A stretch of 64,000 nucleotides of DNA from Proales similis (Eukaryota; Rotifera; Eurotatoria; Ploima; Proalidae), in the NCBI GenBank assembly GCA_019059635.1, contig JAGVRJ010000003.1:1736001-1800000 (forward strand). Direction: 5' to 3'. Below, piece by piece: positions 9,783-21,353 of this stretch. The translations under genes and the position numbers were made by a program. The notes under the pieces are model-generated. The model was not told the origin of the DNA. It ran no database searches and worked only from the letters and a program-made list of their open reading frames with translations. How positions within the stretch are numbered: position 1 is the first letter of the stretch; each line of letters opens with the position of its first letter.

Positions 9783-12750
9783 AATTTGAACGAAAAAAAA
9801 AAGGTATGAAATGGGCCGAGTTGTTCTTGTCAAATAAATTTCTTACCTTTGTAAAACATGCTCAGCAAACGCTCTCGAAGACGCGGCAAATTATGTGATT
9901 TGGGGTTCAAGTCACATGAGAGGTGGGTGCCCTTGCCAGCCTAATCACGAGCTATGGCGCTTTGATTCATTGTACGAAAACTTGTCGCTCGTTGGTTATC
10001 TTAAAGGCAAACGGTGTGCGCTAATTAAGTATGAGTGGTGAGTGTTTTGCTCCGCTTGGCTTAGAGCGAATGTGCTCAAACTGGCCAAAATTGGCCCGGC
10101 TGACTGGGCGAGGCCTTATTTGCCTGGCAGAAAAATAAGCTATTTACTTTGGCGTCGAGTAAATACGATGAAATCGAGCTCGATAAAAATGAGAGACAAT
10201 AAGGAATTAGGTCCGATGAATTTTTTTTCTCTTCTCTCTACCACATGCTGTGCATATTGATATAGGCATACACACACACACACACTACACCGAGCGAAAC
10301 GAGGCCGGTTGTGATTGCACCCGAATGAAACGGCCAACAAGCGAGTCAGTGAGGGTCATCAAAAATTTATTCAATTTTCCGAAATGGAAATTACGAGCCC
10401 GAATGAGCAACCGGACCGAATGCGGGATGAGACTAGTGCGGATATTGTATCCAAATTAACTCGACACTCGATGCAACTTGAAGCGAGTCGAAAACATAAG
10501 AAGAAAGAACGAAAGAGAGTTGGCTCTTAGACGTCCATAAAAGCCGATCAGGGAATACTCTCTTTACTACGCTATTTGACCGTACTAGCGATTCACATCA
10601 CACTTGCCGTCAAGAATTTATGGGTTTTCCGAACACAAAACCCGAATAGGTCGCTCGGAGAACGACAAAATGCGCCTTAAGACGGCGTCGCTGATTTAAG
10701 CTATTGCCTCCATATTCACCGGCTGCTACGATCCATTTAAATTAGTAGGACGCCATGATTTGTACACAGAACAGAAATAGAACGAAATAAAAGAGAGTTC
10801 ATAAGAGAAAGAGGGACAGACAGAAAGAGGTAGAAAGAGAGAGGAGAGGGCGGAGGGAAAGCGAAAAGAAGAGTGAAATGAGTATTGCTGCTCTATTTAA
10901 AGACGTGCTGCTCTCTTTCAAGTAGCAGCTCAGGTAGCCAACGATCAAATTAATTGGGTGCAGCGAAGAAAAGTGCTGCGGCATTGATCATCTGGTCATC
11001 CATGAGCAGTCTTGTCTGACGCGGCGCAATAGGCCCAGAGCGCATTTTTTGTGCCATCAAGAATTTCGAGGGGCTTAGGCAGCTCACTGCTATTGAGGAG
11101 AGCGATGCTACTTGGACAAGCGCGCGCGGCGTTTTCTCGATTCATTTCATGGCAGCAGCCTACTTGAATATGACCCGCTAGACCACTTGAAGGCAAACAA
11201 AGCGTCTATTTAGATTTATTTTCCCCCTTTTGTGCAAGCGCTTGTGCTCTTGGTCTCTTAATCGACCCGATTTTCTTCCAACTATCTCTTCCCACAGACT
11301 CGAGCCATTTTAATTGAGGTCGTCTGAGTGTCGATTCTTCGTAACACTCTCTCCCACTGTCGAGCTCTCTTGGGCGTTTTGTTCGAAAAAAAAAGAGAAA
11401 AGTTGGGCAAAAGCCAATTGCTACGATATAGTCTCCAATTTTCGACCCATTACCCGGCGTTTGCCTACAAAATCGACACCTAATCGGGTCGGACGACTTA
11501 TCGAAAACTTTGTCGCGTCGAACATTCACCATTGCCGTGTGAGACAACAGTGGCCGCCTTTGTGATTAGTGGCAAGCAATCAGTGAATTGATGAGAAACT
11601 CGCGGTTGCCGCCCTTCTTGTTTGTTTACGCTCTCCACATTAATCTGCGTTTATTTACGCGTTCAGTCCGTTGAAATCGAGCACTCGTCAAACACTCGGC
11701 CGGCGTTGATTTAACTTCTCGCGTTTGCCCTTGTCCATACTTGGCCCTAATCCGAGCGTGCGTCGTTCCTTTTCGTCGTTCATTTTTGCGTGTTGAAATG
11801 CTATTTGTATCTTGTACGTGCGTGTTTCTAACCAATCTGGGCTTTTTCAAATCAATCTCTCTCTCTCTCTGACGCCCGATCGCTTCGAAATTACTACTTG
11901 AATGTGAGACGAGAGGATCCGGATGCGCGCGATTCGATTTGCTCTCATCCTCTAATGAGTTTTGCATTCTCGATTTTAAACCCCCTCGCTAATAATCTTC
12001 TAAAACGCCTAGTGCAATTTTCGTCCATTCCTTCTATCTCTCTTTCCTTCTCTCGCTCTCTCCCTCACTCTGTTGCTCTCAATAGATCTTGCTAACTCTC
12101 GTTCTAAATGATTGTCTTTTTTTTCTCAATCGCTATATCCTATTTGACCAAGCGTAGGCAGTGAAAAGGCTCAAATGGAATTTAATATGTAGACAAGCAA
12201 TTAAAAAGATTTCTAATGCTCGTGTGTTCCCTCGGTCGTGCGTCTTGGTTTGCTTTTAGAAATTTTATTTTGGCCTCTCTCTCTCAAGCCGACCGTCCGG
12301 ACCAATTTAGAGGACGAGAGAAAGGGAGAGAGAGAGAGAAAAAAAGGGCCGCGCTTGTTTTCGCTTCTACTTTATTTTCGTGGTATCGTCCGGGGCGGTC
12401 TGTTGTGAGACCTGAGCAACAGACATTAAATATGAAATTGTATATATTTTGGTCATCTAAATTATGATAATAGGACGCTGCTGGGCCAATGAGACCTGAG
12501 ATCGAGGCGTCATTATAAACCATAAGAAGGGCGGCTAATGACATTGCTCTACGAGACTTAATCATGGCCTGCTTTGCCGTATGTACGTCTATCTCTAAGT
12601 ATGTGTGGCCACCGATTCGCACGAAGATGTCCATGTGTGTCTGTGTATGTACAAGTGGGTCAATACATAAAGTGCCGCATAATAATTAAAAAAAAAACTG
12701 ATTGAATGTGCTTTAGACACGCCTATGCACTCATGTATACGTGAGCAGTA
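9783..12750. other. Long non-coding region upstream of neurabin
   Basis: Nearly 3 kb without a supported gene. It holds a (CA)n tract near 10268-10283, a purine-rich (GA) block at 10798-10875, CT runs near 11850-11870 and 12040-12070, and a GA block near 12309-12345. It probably contains neurabin 5' UTR exons and regulatory DNA, which I cannot delimit. Confidence 0.5.
10798..10875. repeat. Purine-rich GA low-complexity block
   Basis: About 75 bp of almost pure A/G on the plus strand, with GAAAGAG and GAGAGG units. This is seen directly. It is a simple repeat with no coding content. Confidence 0.7.
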
Positions 12751-15501
12751 ATGGCTAGCACTCAGCTGTTGATATCGACTAATGGTATCAAGGAAACAAG
12801 CCCTGCCAGAGCTAGCTCCATAGCCGAGGGCGTAATGTCCAGCTCTTCGTCGTCCAATTCACCGTCGGACTCGCCCTGCTGTTCGTCCACAAGTAGTTCA
12901 AATGTGTTTCGCAGTTTTCAACTCAACTCGTACGGATCAAATGTTACTCGACTAAAGAGCGTATTTTTCCACGCTCAAGCTTTGAACGAGCCGGCCAACG
13001 TAAACAACCAGAACAACACGAACCACAATCAGCCAGAAGTGGTGCGCACCAGTCGACCGCAGCCACCTCCTATACTGCCCAAGCACGTAAGCCGCATCTC
13101 GAATCTATTGAACGAACGCGCCATGGAGAGCCAAGGACAGGCAACGTCGGTCCGCAGCCGAAGCTTGTCCACTGGGCCCCGCTCGTGTCAAAACTGGCAA
13201 GCGGTTGCTAGCCGCTCTCCGCCACCCGCCTCAACTCACTCAAGTGGAATTATTCTCAGCGAAGACCACCTGACCAGGTTCCAGACAGCAAAGGCGCTAT
13301 TCGCTCGAATGGAAGAGGAGTCGGCGCGACAAATCCAGCAATCGGTCAGACCCTCGAGACGCAGCGTATCAAGCTGCTTGTCTCAGTCGCCAGTCGCTCG
13401 GTCTCCGGCACAATCTTGGTCAAAATTGAGCTCAGCCTCATCGTTGAATAGCAAGCCAACACCACCAGCTGCACCTCCACCAGCCATTCCAGCGCCAATG
13501 CCGCCTCAGATTGATCCAATTAGGCATCCAGAGTCCGCGGAAATTCAAAACAGCTCTCCTTCCTCTTCATCGTCGTCCTCTTCATCTCCGAACTCCAGCA
13601 GTCACACTGCTCTCTCAAATGTCTCGGCCGAAAACTCGCCAGTCGCCAGTCGAGCCGTCCTTGACCAGACCTACGACGTCACCTGTAAAGAGCCCGAACT
13701 GGTCGAGTCTGAAGAGGTCGACGATACGGACGAGAACGACTATGACAACAAAGAGAGCTCGAAAACGCCGGCCGCAGTTGAACAGCCACTGCCGGCGACA
13801 TTGCCCACAGCGATCAAGAAACTTCAGCGGAGGGTTCACTTTCGCGAAGAAGAGATTAGCATCCACTACACTTTTTCATGCGAGGAATACGACCGACGAA
13901 ACGACGACATCGACCCGATCAGCGCGTCGGCCGAGTACGAGCTCGAGAAGCGCATCGAAAAAATGCACGTGTTCGATGTGGAGCTCGAGAGAGGATCGGA
14001 CTGTCTGGGTCTTTCAATAATCGGCATGGGCGTCGGGGCTGAGCATGGACTACAGAAGCTCGGAATCTTCATCAAGACCATCACACCCGGTGGAGCGGCT
14101 GATCGAGACGGCCGACTTCAAGTCGGCGATCAAATAATTGAAGTTGACGGCATCTCTCTGGTGGGCGTCACCCAGCAAATGGCCGCCACTGTGCTTCGTT
14201 CTACTCAAGGCCGAGTTCAGTTCAAGATTGGCCGCGAGCAAAACATGCCGCCGGGACAGCAGTCGGAGATCGCCAAACTTATCCAGCAGTCGCTCGAGCA
14301 AGACAAGCAACGACAGAGGCAGCTGAGCCAGCAAGAAGTGCCACCCGACCACCAGAGCGTGGACGGCGTGTTTGACGCAGCCAACAATCCAAGTCAAGTT
14401 CATCAAAACAATCAGATCAGTTTACTGCAAGCCAAGCTGAGCGAGCACGAGCGGCACGCAGAGACGATGAAGGTCGAAATGGAGAAACTCAAAGGCCGCT
14501 GCGCTCAAATGAGTCAAGTGGAAGTTCAGACCATGAACGAGTTGAACGAATTGAGGCAAAGCATTCAGAGAATGGTCAAGCAGTACAGTGAACTAGAAGG
14601 CCGCTTCACAGAGAGCCTTGCCAAGCTCAGAGCGTACGAAAAGCGTGACGAAGAACAAACGAAGCAAATATGCGAGCTGAAGCAAACAATTGCCGAGTTG
14701 ACCAAGAACAAGCGCGTCGAGGCCGAGCTGAGTGATCAAAGATCTGCGAGCAGTAGCCGTACGAGCAGCGCGTCCGACGATAAGCATTTCCCCAGCGAAC
14801 AAACTGATCCGAGCGGCGAGACCAAGCCGATTAACTCGCTCATTGAGCAGCTTAAGCGAGTCCTGCCGCATCACAAGCACACTCTAAAAGAGGCAGAGCT
14901 TGGCGAATTCGATCGTCCTACGCCCATACTTGACAATGCGCCTCTCAAATCCAAGACTCACATTGTAAAGAAAAGTCGTCTGGCGAGCCGCCAGTTGCCA
15001 AATTCAGCCAGCAATCGAGACAATTCAGTTTACCAGGCAGAAAATTTTGCGCCGACACGAGTGGACTCAGAGCACAAGTTCAGCGAGGAGGATAGACTGC
15101 GTCAAAACATTCGCCAATATCAACTGAAAGACCTGAACCTGATGGCAGAGCAGAGCGCTTATCTGCTTCGATCGAGCATCACACGCACAGTGTCGCATAG
15201 TGTGCCCAACCTCAACTCGGCCATCTCCTATTCGACCAGAGCAGTCGAAGATTGGACCGTCGACTCTGTGGCTCAGTGGCTTTTACTCAATGAACTCGAC
15301 GCGTACGTGCCGGCATTCGGCCAGGCTGGCGTGGACGGCGAGCGTCTTTTAACTCTCAACACACACGCGCTGAAAGAAATGGGAGTCACTGCTCCCAGCG
15401 AGCGCGAGTTCATAAGAGCCAAGCTCAGAGAGCTAAAGCTGAATCCCGAGAACAAGCGTCGTCGACTCAGCTCGCACCTTGACGTAAGCAGCGGCTATTA
15501 G
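12751..15501 (+). CDS. PPP1R9A: Neurabin/spinophilin-type PP1 scaffold
   Basis: An uninterrupted 916-codon exon. The N-terminal 350 residues are Ser/Pro-rich, in the place of the family's F-actin-binding region. A PP1 docking motif R-R-V-H-F sits at about 360-364. A PDZ domain (about 406-497; carboxylate loop LGLSIIG) follows, then a coiled coil (about 545-660). A C-terminal SAM domain (about 832-897, starting [12 protein letters not shown]) ends the protein. PP1 motif, PDZ, coil and SAM in this order is neurabin; vertebrate spinophilin lacks the SAM. Family knowledge: neurabin brings protein phosphatase 1 to actin at synapses and cell junctions. The lack of any intron over 2.75 kb is unusual for this family. 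The start ATG is the first in frame. Confidence 0.92.
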   Translation: MASTQLLISTNGIKETSPARASSIAEGVMSSSSSSNSPSDSPCCSSTSSSNVFRSFQLNSYGSNVTRLKSVFFHAQALNEPANVNNQNNTNHNQPEVVRTSRPQPPPILPKHVSRISNLLNERAMESQGQATSVRSRSLSTGPRSCQNWQAVASRSPPPASTHSSGIILSEDHLTRFQTAKALFARMEEESARQIQQSVRPSRRSVSSCLSQSPVARSPAQSWSKLSSASSLNSKPTPPAAPPPAIPAPMPPQIDPIRHPESAEIQNSSPSSSSSSSSSPNSSSHTALSNVSAENSPVASRAVLDQTYDVTCKEPELVESEEVDDTDENDYDNKESSKTPAAVEQPLPATLPTAIKKLQRRVHFREEEISIHYTFSCEEYDRRNDDIDPISASAEYELEKRIEKMHVFDVELERGSDCLGLSIIGMGVGAEHGLQKLGIFIKTITPGGAADRDGRLQVGDQIIEVDGISLVGVTQQMAATVLRSTQGRVQFKIGREQNMPPGQQSEIAKLIQQSLEQDKQRQRQLSQQEVPPDHQSVDGVFDAANNPSQVHQNNQISLLQAKLSEHERHAETMKVEMEKLKGRCAQMSQVEVQTMNELNELRQSIQRMVKQYSELEGRFTESLAKLRAYEKRDEEQTKQICELKQTIAELTKNKRVEAELSDQRSASSSRTSSASDDKHFPSEQTDPSGETKPINSLIEQLKRVLPHHKHTLKEAELGEFDRPTPILDNAPLKSKTHIVKKSRLASRQLPNSASNRDNSVYQAENFAPTRVDSEHKFSEEDRLRQNIRQYQLKDLNLMAEQSAYLLRSSITRTVSHSVPNLNSAISYSTRAVEDWTVDSVAQWLLLNELDAYVPAFGQAGVDGERLLTLNTHALKEMGVTAPSEREFIRAKLRELKLNPENKRRRLSSHLDVSSGY

Positions 15502-15841
15502 AGCCCACTCAGCTAGAAGCCCTCTTGTTTCTTGAAATTTGTTTTGCTTCTCTGGCTTTAGTTGATCTGCCTATTTAAAGTTTTGTCTGATCATAGAGCT
15601 CTTTGGTATTTTTTATTCGTTTGAGAAATCTTTTACTGGCTTTCTCTTTTCATCCTTTAGACATCTGCATCAAAACGCATCATTTGTTTTCTTTTCTAAT
15701 TTTGTAAAAATTCAACTCAGACTCAACAGCGGCAGCAGTAGCAGCACACATGAGCGCAAGAAACTTAAAATTCGAATTTGACTGTTTCTAATTATTTCAC
15801 ACAGACGCCCCTTAAAAATAAAATAAATACCAAAAAGCAAG
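15502..15841. other. Convergent 3' UTR region
   Basis: Between the stops of neurabin (+) and the Tctex1 gene (-). It is AT-rich with AATAAA-like runs near 15815-15830. No gene is seen. Confidence 0.5.
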
Positions 15842-16810
15842 TCACTCGAAGTAAATGAGGAATATGAGACAAATGGCGTAATAGAAGGGCGTGTCTTCAC
15901 GCAAACTGATTTTAAGATCCAACTCCTGGTCCAGAAGGTTCATGTTGATCATTTGAATGCTGTGGTTTGTGTACTTTTGCGCAATTGCTGTGTGCACGAT
16001 GCATTTGTATCTGTCTAGTTTGAAGCTTTTCACTTCGTTCTTGATCATCTCGGTCAGGGTGCGTTGGAATATGGGCGAGTGCGAAGCGTTGTATTTGGAA
16101 TTTTGCTTTATCAAGTTGGCAAACAGACGCTCGGTCCTGAACTTGATCTGACTACGAAGCGATTTGGCGTTTATGCTCGGCTCAAGACGATAGGTCGGCT
16201 CAAAGTAGATTTTGCCCACTTCCGCACTGGGCTGCTGTTGCCACTTTTGAGTTAACAAAACAGTCACAACTGTTTGCCTCAGTTTGCCATTTTTCTTTGC
16301 TTTCTCGCCGGCGGTCGCATTTGCCTCGGCATTTATCACCGAGTCTTCCTCGTCATACAGCACGTCCTCTTCGACGAGTGTCAGCGTTTCCACTCGATTG
16401 AGAAGCGTGTCCATCTCATCGTCCTGTTGCTGTAGCTCGTTACTCTCGCCCGCTTGACTCATCACGCTGACCTTGGTCAAATCTCGACCACTTTCGTCAA
16501 AATCTTCTGGATAATGCCGAGCTGCTTTTGCGGCCGCCGCTTTCGCCCTCTTTTCCTCTTCTTTTTTAAGCTTTTCTTCTTCGTTTATTATCGCTTGCAG
16601 ATCGACGTGCATCAGGTTCTTGTAGTTGCGCATACTGTTGCTTGACTTTCTGCTGGTGCCGACCACTGCACTCACAAGCTCGTTGCTGCCGATGAGCTCG
16701 GCCGAGGGCACGCTCTCGACCTCGCCGCCTATCTCGGTCTCAGCGTCTGTGCCGGCCTCGTCCGTGTTGTAGACGCTTGCAGCCTTTTCTGTTCGCTCTG
16801 GCTCGCTCAT
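15842..16810 (-). CDS. Tctex1-domain dynein light chain-like protein
   Basis: One exon of 322 codons if it starts at the ATG at 16810 (MSEPERTEK). The frame stays open upstream to an ATG at 16888, which would add 26 residues. The N-terminal two thirds are acidic and low-complexity with a Lys/Ala helix. The last 120 residues are a Tctex1 domain: FEPTYRLEP, then RYKCIVHTAIAQK, ending FYYAICLIFLIYFE at the very C-terminus as usual in the fold. Family knowledge: such proteins bind dynein intermediate chain or act in ciliary and axonemal dyneins. The long N-terminal extension resembles the TCTEX1D/DYNLT2-DYNLT5 group rather than the short cytoplasmic light chains. The exact subfamily is not resolved. 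Confidence 0.8.
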   Translation of the reverse strand: MSEPERTEKAASVYNTDEAGTDAETEIGGEVESVPSAELIGSNELVSAVVGTSRKSSNSMRNYKNLMHVDLQAIINEEEKLKKEEEKRAKAAAAKAARHYPEDFDESGRDLTKVSVMSQAGESNELQQQDDEMDTLLNRVETLTLVEEDVLYDEEDSVINAEANATAGEKAKKNGKLRQTVVTVLLTQKWQQQPSAEVGKIYFEPTYRLEPSINAKSLRSQIKFRTERLFANLIKQNSKYNASHSPIFQRTLTEMIKNEVKSFKLDRYKCIVHTAIAQKYTNHSIQMINMNLLDQELDLKISLREDTPFYYAICLIFLIYFE

Positions 16811-16888
16811 TCTTCGCTGTTCCAATACAAACAACCAAGTTAAATCAAACTGCGACTCGTGCGCACGTATAGAAACCAATCTGCCCAC

Positions 16889-17228
16889 ACTAGCATCCCC
16901 TATTTCAACTTGAGTCGGTGAAGTTTCTTGTTTCTTTGATTAAATCGCATGTTCTGGCCTGAGCTGGCTGGCTGCCTTCAGAGAATAAACGCAATACCCG
17001 GCAGAGTTCAAAATAGACGAAGTCTTTTATTTATTCGAGTTAAAATACGGTTTCGATGGATCACAGGCGTGAGTTGGTTTGTTCTCTGCAATTTACACGA
17101 AAGATTAAAATTGACGACGACGACGCGGATGAAAATGTTGAATGAGAGAATTCGAGTTCGAAAACAAGCGATTTAAAATGCATGCAAAAAATATTGGAGG
17201 CTGCTGGTGCGATTGGTGCGTTTTATGT
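16889..17228. other. Short spacer, no gene seen
   Basis: 340 bp between the tetraspanin stop and the Tctex1 gene start, both on the minus strand. It should hold the 3' UTR of one and the promoter of the other. Confidence 0.4.
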
Positions 17229-18166
17229 TCATTCAATAGGCAAGTATTTGTTCTTCTGAATGTTTCTTGCCAATGCAAACGACAAGAGCGATCCGAAGAG
17301 GGCCACGAAAGCACTTGAGAATCCGACCACTCCAATTAGAGCGTAGTTCTTTTCTATAGCCAAATAGGCCCGTTTATAGCAGCCCTGTTTAAAGAAAACC
17401 AACGAAAGCAATTAAATCTCTCCGCTTTTCAATTCCAGAAAATGGTTAAATAAGAAGCATTACATTTGGGAAGATGTGCTCAGTATCCTGATTTTCAAGT
17501 TCGACGGTGCAGTTCAGACTGGTGCTCATGCAGCAAGACTTGGGCACAACGCTTTTGTTCTGGGCCCATGGAGTAGTGAACCAGTCGGTGTAGTTGTTGA
17601 GACCGCAGCATTCAAACTAGCGTGTTGGTGAAATTATGAGAACATTTGAAAGGGATTCGGTAACTACTGCTGCCACGTACTTGTCGCTGGAGCAAATCGA
17701 TAGAGATCGATTCATTGGGGTAGCTATTAATTGCCTTGCGGATGCCGCTTTCGATCGCTTGCTCGACAACATCCCGTCTAGCCATGAATAGGCCCGAGCC
17801 AGACAGAAGAACGATGAAGAGGAGAAACACAATCAAGCCATAGAGGTAAATAAGCCAGCTGACGCCTTTGGGAGTGCACCAGAGCGACATGGCGCCGACT
17901 ACCATCATGAATACTCCGATCGACAATATCGCCACGTAAATGTGCGTGCTAGGTGCGAAGGCGATGAAATTGTTGAACATGCTAATTCCATAGATGCCGA
18001 TCACGAGCAGGCTAAATCCAATCACCTAATGAGAAATTGGGACCAATTTATCTCGGTGTGGCTAAAATTGGCCAGTTCGAGTGCAAACCAGAAACAAAAG
18101 GTTGAAAATAAGCAGAAGTGTCTTGAGCAATGCTGTGCACACCACTGATCCACGGCCTTCCTTCAT
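17229..18166 (-). CDS. Tetraspanin
   Basis: Four exons: 18166-18089, 18025-17681, 17616-17464 and 17384-17229, all phase 0, giving 243 residues. There are four TM helices. The large extracellular loop holds FECCGLNNYTDW (the CCG signature), then KSCC, LNC and QGC, enough cysteines for the usual disulfides. The N-terminus is short with basic residues and TM1 starts near residue 12, as is typical. Family knowledge: tetraspanins organise membrane microdomains and partner integrins or receptors. The short length and loop suit the CD63/CD151-like range, but I cannot name an ortholog. Confidence 0.9.
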
Positions 18167-20319
18167 CTTGTTCTAAAACCGGTTGAAACAAATGCCCACG
18201 TATCGATCTATAGCGTCAAGATTAGCCGATTATGATCGCTGATATCTGAAATTGGAGTCAAATATGTCCTATCTTTGTTTGAGTCTTATTCAAATTAAAC
18301 GGAAATGTTACACAGATCTTAGGCCTAGCGCTCGATTTTCATTTAAAAAGCTTCTGCGCTTTCAAACAGCACGGCGAAGCTGCTTGCGCGAGCTCACTCG
18401 TCTCAGTAACCAAATGAATGTCTCGAGTGAAACAAGCGTATAGCACATTCGATCACGATCAAATATCTAAAATTCGACATTCGATTGGCTTAGCAAACAG
18501 CCGCATTCGTTTCCTGTTTGTATTCTTCTTATTTCGCAATGTAAATTGAATAGACATGTCTCATTTCAAATCTAGCTTCCGTTCCCTCACTCCTGTCTGG
18601 CAATTATGAACAATTTTGGGCTAGCGTCGTTTTTATTTTCGAATTTCCCCAACAGGACTGCCTTCAATCGTGGTGGGTAGTCTAAACCTCGAGCTTCAGT
18701 TGACTCTATGAACCAACAGTAGAAGCCAGTTTGATTTGACATGAGCTGAGCCAAAGTCAAATGTTCGCCTAGACAATTAAATTTTCTATTTCACAGTTTG
18801 ACGCTCTAATAGAGCACTATTCAGCGAAATCTGAGACTTCAAGTACACATACTCAATTCAGGAAGTTTACTCGTGTTTTGTGACGGCAGACTATCACAAG
18901 GCAGAGGGCGCCCCTGTTGAACCCGGGAGCACACCATCAAACATCTTTGATCGGGTTCTAATTGATCAAAATCACGAACAGCTCTTGAGCATAGCCAGAG
19001 CGATTTGCTGCCATGCAAGGCTTGTGAGTGCCAGTGACAAAGTTATTGGAATTCAAATCTGACTGCATCAATTTCATCATTTGCATTTGATTAATCGGCA
19101 TTGAGTGCCTACTGAGTTCACCATAAATCATGAAACGCTTAAGCCACGTTTAGTCTATCTGCTGCTTGGAAACAGTCCACCATTTAATCAGCTTTCGAGT
19201 TCATAAATTTACGTTTAATTGTCAGCGCTGGCCTTTTTTTTCTCTCTCTCTCTCTCATTTTATTGTTTCCTCTTTAGCCTCATGTTGAAATTGAGGGAGC
19301 GCACGAGCAACAACTCCACAGCATGCCGATTAATTTGCCTGATGATCCAATGACATGAGCGCTAAATTGAGCCCGCATTTCAGCTTCCTCTTGTTCAATA
19401 CATTATTGCGCAGGAAATATTGCGACCTGAGTAGCAGCAGCTCGTCAAAGTTTTAAAACCCAGTCGACTTTTGTGTTCTCATTGACTTTTGATTTCTTTC
19501 TTTTCGTTTCTCTCTCGGTTGGAAATTATTTTGGGCGGAAAAAAAAAGACTGCGCCTTTTACTAAAACGCGCGATCATATCAATGACCATATTTGTGAAA
19601 TTTTCCTCCGGCGACTGCTCTTTGTTCTCTCCCACGATGCTTCTCCTGCTGGCTGCCTTTGCTTTTCAGTTCTCTGCTGAATTTCTGCTCAATCTGCATC
19701 GGCGGCATGACATGGCACGCAGAAGGGCTAATCCCCTGTCATCTCTCTGCTTGTACATTTTGTGTCTATCATCGTCATCATTATATTAAAGCTTTTCAGG
19801 TATTAGTGCGACTGCAATCATTAATTGAATGAGAATCGATCAAGCTTGCTGGGTATTCCCGAGACAAAATTAATTTTTGCAGCAGATAATTCGCCCGCAT
19901 CAGCCGACAATCGAGCGAACGCTTCTTTTCTCCGCTTTTTTGTTCAACCCTTCTCATCCTACTTCTCTTGTGTTTCGTATAAATGCAGCGAACAGTGAAT
20001 TAGAATTTCTTGCCCACACGATTTCAATCTATAATGATCTTTAATTTAGTGTGAAAGCGATTGATGATTTTCTACTCTTTAGCAGACACCCAGGTTTAGT
20101 TGTTTCCTTATTCTGTTCGATTAGTAGAAGCGACGGCGGCGGTCTCAGTTGATCGACTGAACGGGCACGGGTTGCTGTTCATTATTCGGCCCATTACGTC
20201 AGCATTGGCAGTCTCTAATCTCTTGCGGGCGCGCTCGTTCATTTAGCGAAAAATTGGCTAATTCAAGCCTAGAGCAATTGCCACCCTTGTCTGTCGGAGT
20301 CTGAGCTCTCTTCTGGCGC
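18167..20319. other. Non-coding region
   Basis: About 2.1 kb without a supported gene. CT runs occur near 19235-19255. Weak open frames lack recognisable features. Confidence 0.45.
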
Positions 20320-20425
20320 GAATATAATAAGAGAGACTCGCAACTATTTAAACACGCTCAAAGAGCAGTGTGCAGTGTGGCACGATGCGAAGATGCCTGT
20401 GCTAATTATTGGGAGCATTTAGAAA
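20320..20425 (+). promoter_or_regulatory. Core promoter and two uORFs
   Basis: A TATA-like element (TATAATAA near 20323, and TATTTAAA at 20345-20352) is followed about 20 nt later by GAGCAGTG and GCAGTG, which resemble arthropod initiators. Two tiny upstream ORFs follow: 20385-20405 (6 codons) and 20393-20422 (9 codons). The second ends 4 nt before the main ATG at 20427, a layout that could damp translation of the main frame. Confidence 0.45.
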
Positions 20426-20426
20426 C

Positions 20427-21353
20427 ATGAACAATCAAGGACGAACGCCACCGGATCGTGCTCAGGACGCCGAGTTCAGCACGCTTCCAGACCAAGAGTT
20501 AGACGACACCGTGGAGAGGCTGGGCGACCTAAAACTAAATAAGCCTGAAACACTGGAGGAGACGAGGACAGGCAAAGCGAAGCGTCAGTATACGCTAAAT
20601 TTGGAGCCGTGTACAGACTCGGCGTCCTCTTCGGCCTCAATATCGCCCGGACCGCTCAAGTCCTCAAGCGATGGAGCAGAAGGGACCAGCTTTGAAACGA
20701 GCGAAATGGAAACAATTCACCCTAAAACCGGATCTAGTTCGCTGACGGCCTCGTCAATAGCTTTATACTTACGCAGCAATAATCACAAGCTCTCGAGCAA
20801 TATAAAAGAGAAGCTAGTCAAAGCGAGCAGAAACCGCGCAAGTCAATTGAAATCGACAAATTCAATCCCGATCGCGCACAAGTCCAACCGTCTAGCGAAT
20901 CTGAAGAGTGACCACGGCGAAGGCAACGGCTTCTTTTCTCGCAGCTGCCCTGGCGAAGAGCTAACAAAATACATTGAAGAAGACGAGAGCATAGACGAGG
21001 CAACTGTCAAGTCTTCGAGTCAAAAGTCGTTCAGCAAGTCATTTCTGGCGTTCGCGACACGCGCTGGCAACCGATACAAGCGGATATCGCTGTCCAAGAG
21101 TTCGATGTCAAACGATTCAACTTCAACCTATTCGTCCGGTTCGCTGTCGAATGCTCCGTCGTTGAAGAAAATAGGCGACTACGAAGTCGATTTGGACCAA
21201 CTGGCACGCGAGCTGGCCATGCCTTCAGCAGACAAGCCGCTTACTTCATTCGACACGACAAAAGCCAAACTGGTCTCCAGCAAAACCATAGACGAGCCGG
21301 GTGAGAGTGAAAAGAAGAGAATTTTCAAGCGCTCGATGACCCAGAACAAGTAG
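20427..21353 (+). CDS. Unrecognised Ser-rich protein
   Basis: A single exon of 308 codons from the ATG at 20427. I do not recognise it. It is hydrophilic, with no TM or signal peptide. It is rich in Ser/Lys, with acidic patches (YIEEDESIDEA) and basic Ser clusters (NRYKRISLSKSSMS) that look like phosphorylation sites. A helix near residues 245-265 (EVDLDQLARELAMP) may be structured. It is probably a disordered cytosolic or nuclear regulatory protein. The codon use looks like that of its neighbours, and a TATA-like promoter and poly(A)-like signals flank it, so I take it as real. Confidence 0.6.
   Translation: MNNQGRTPPDRAQDAEFSTLPDQELDDTVERLGDLKLNKPETLEETRTGKAKRQYTLNLEPCTDSASSSASISPGPLKSSSDGAEGTSFETSEMETIHPKTGSSSLTASSIALYLRSNNHKLSSNIKEKLVKASRNRASQLKSTNSIPIAHKSNRLANLKSDHGEGNGFFSRSCPGEELTKYIEEDESIDEATVKSSSQKSFSKSFLAFATRAGNRYKRISLSKSSMSNDSTSTYSSGSLSNAPSLKKIGDYEVDLDQLARELAMPSADKPLTSFDTTKAKLVSSKTIDEPGESEKKRIFKRSMTQNK

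Noticed and set aside
16811-16888. N-terminal extension of the Tctex1 protein to the ATG at 16888
   Set aside because: It is possible, but the ATG at 16810 gives a typical acidic start and the extra residues show no family match.
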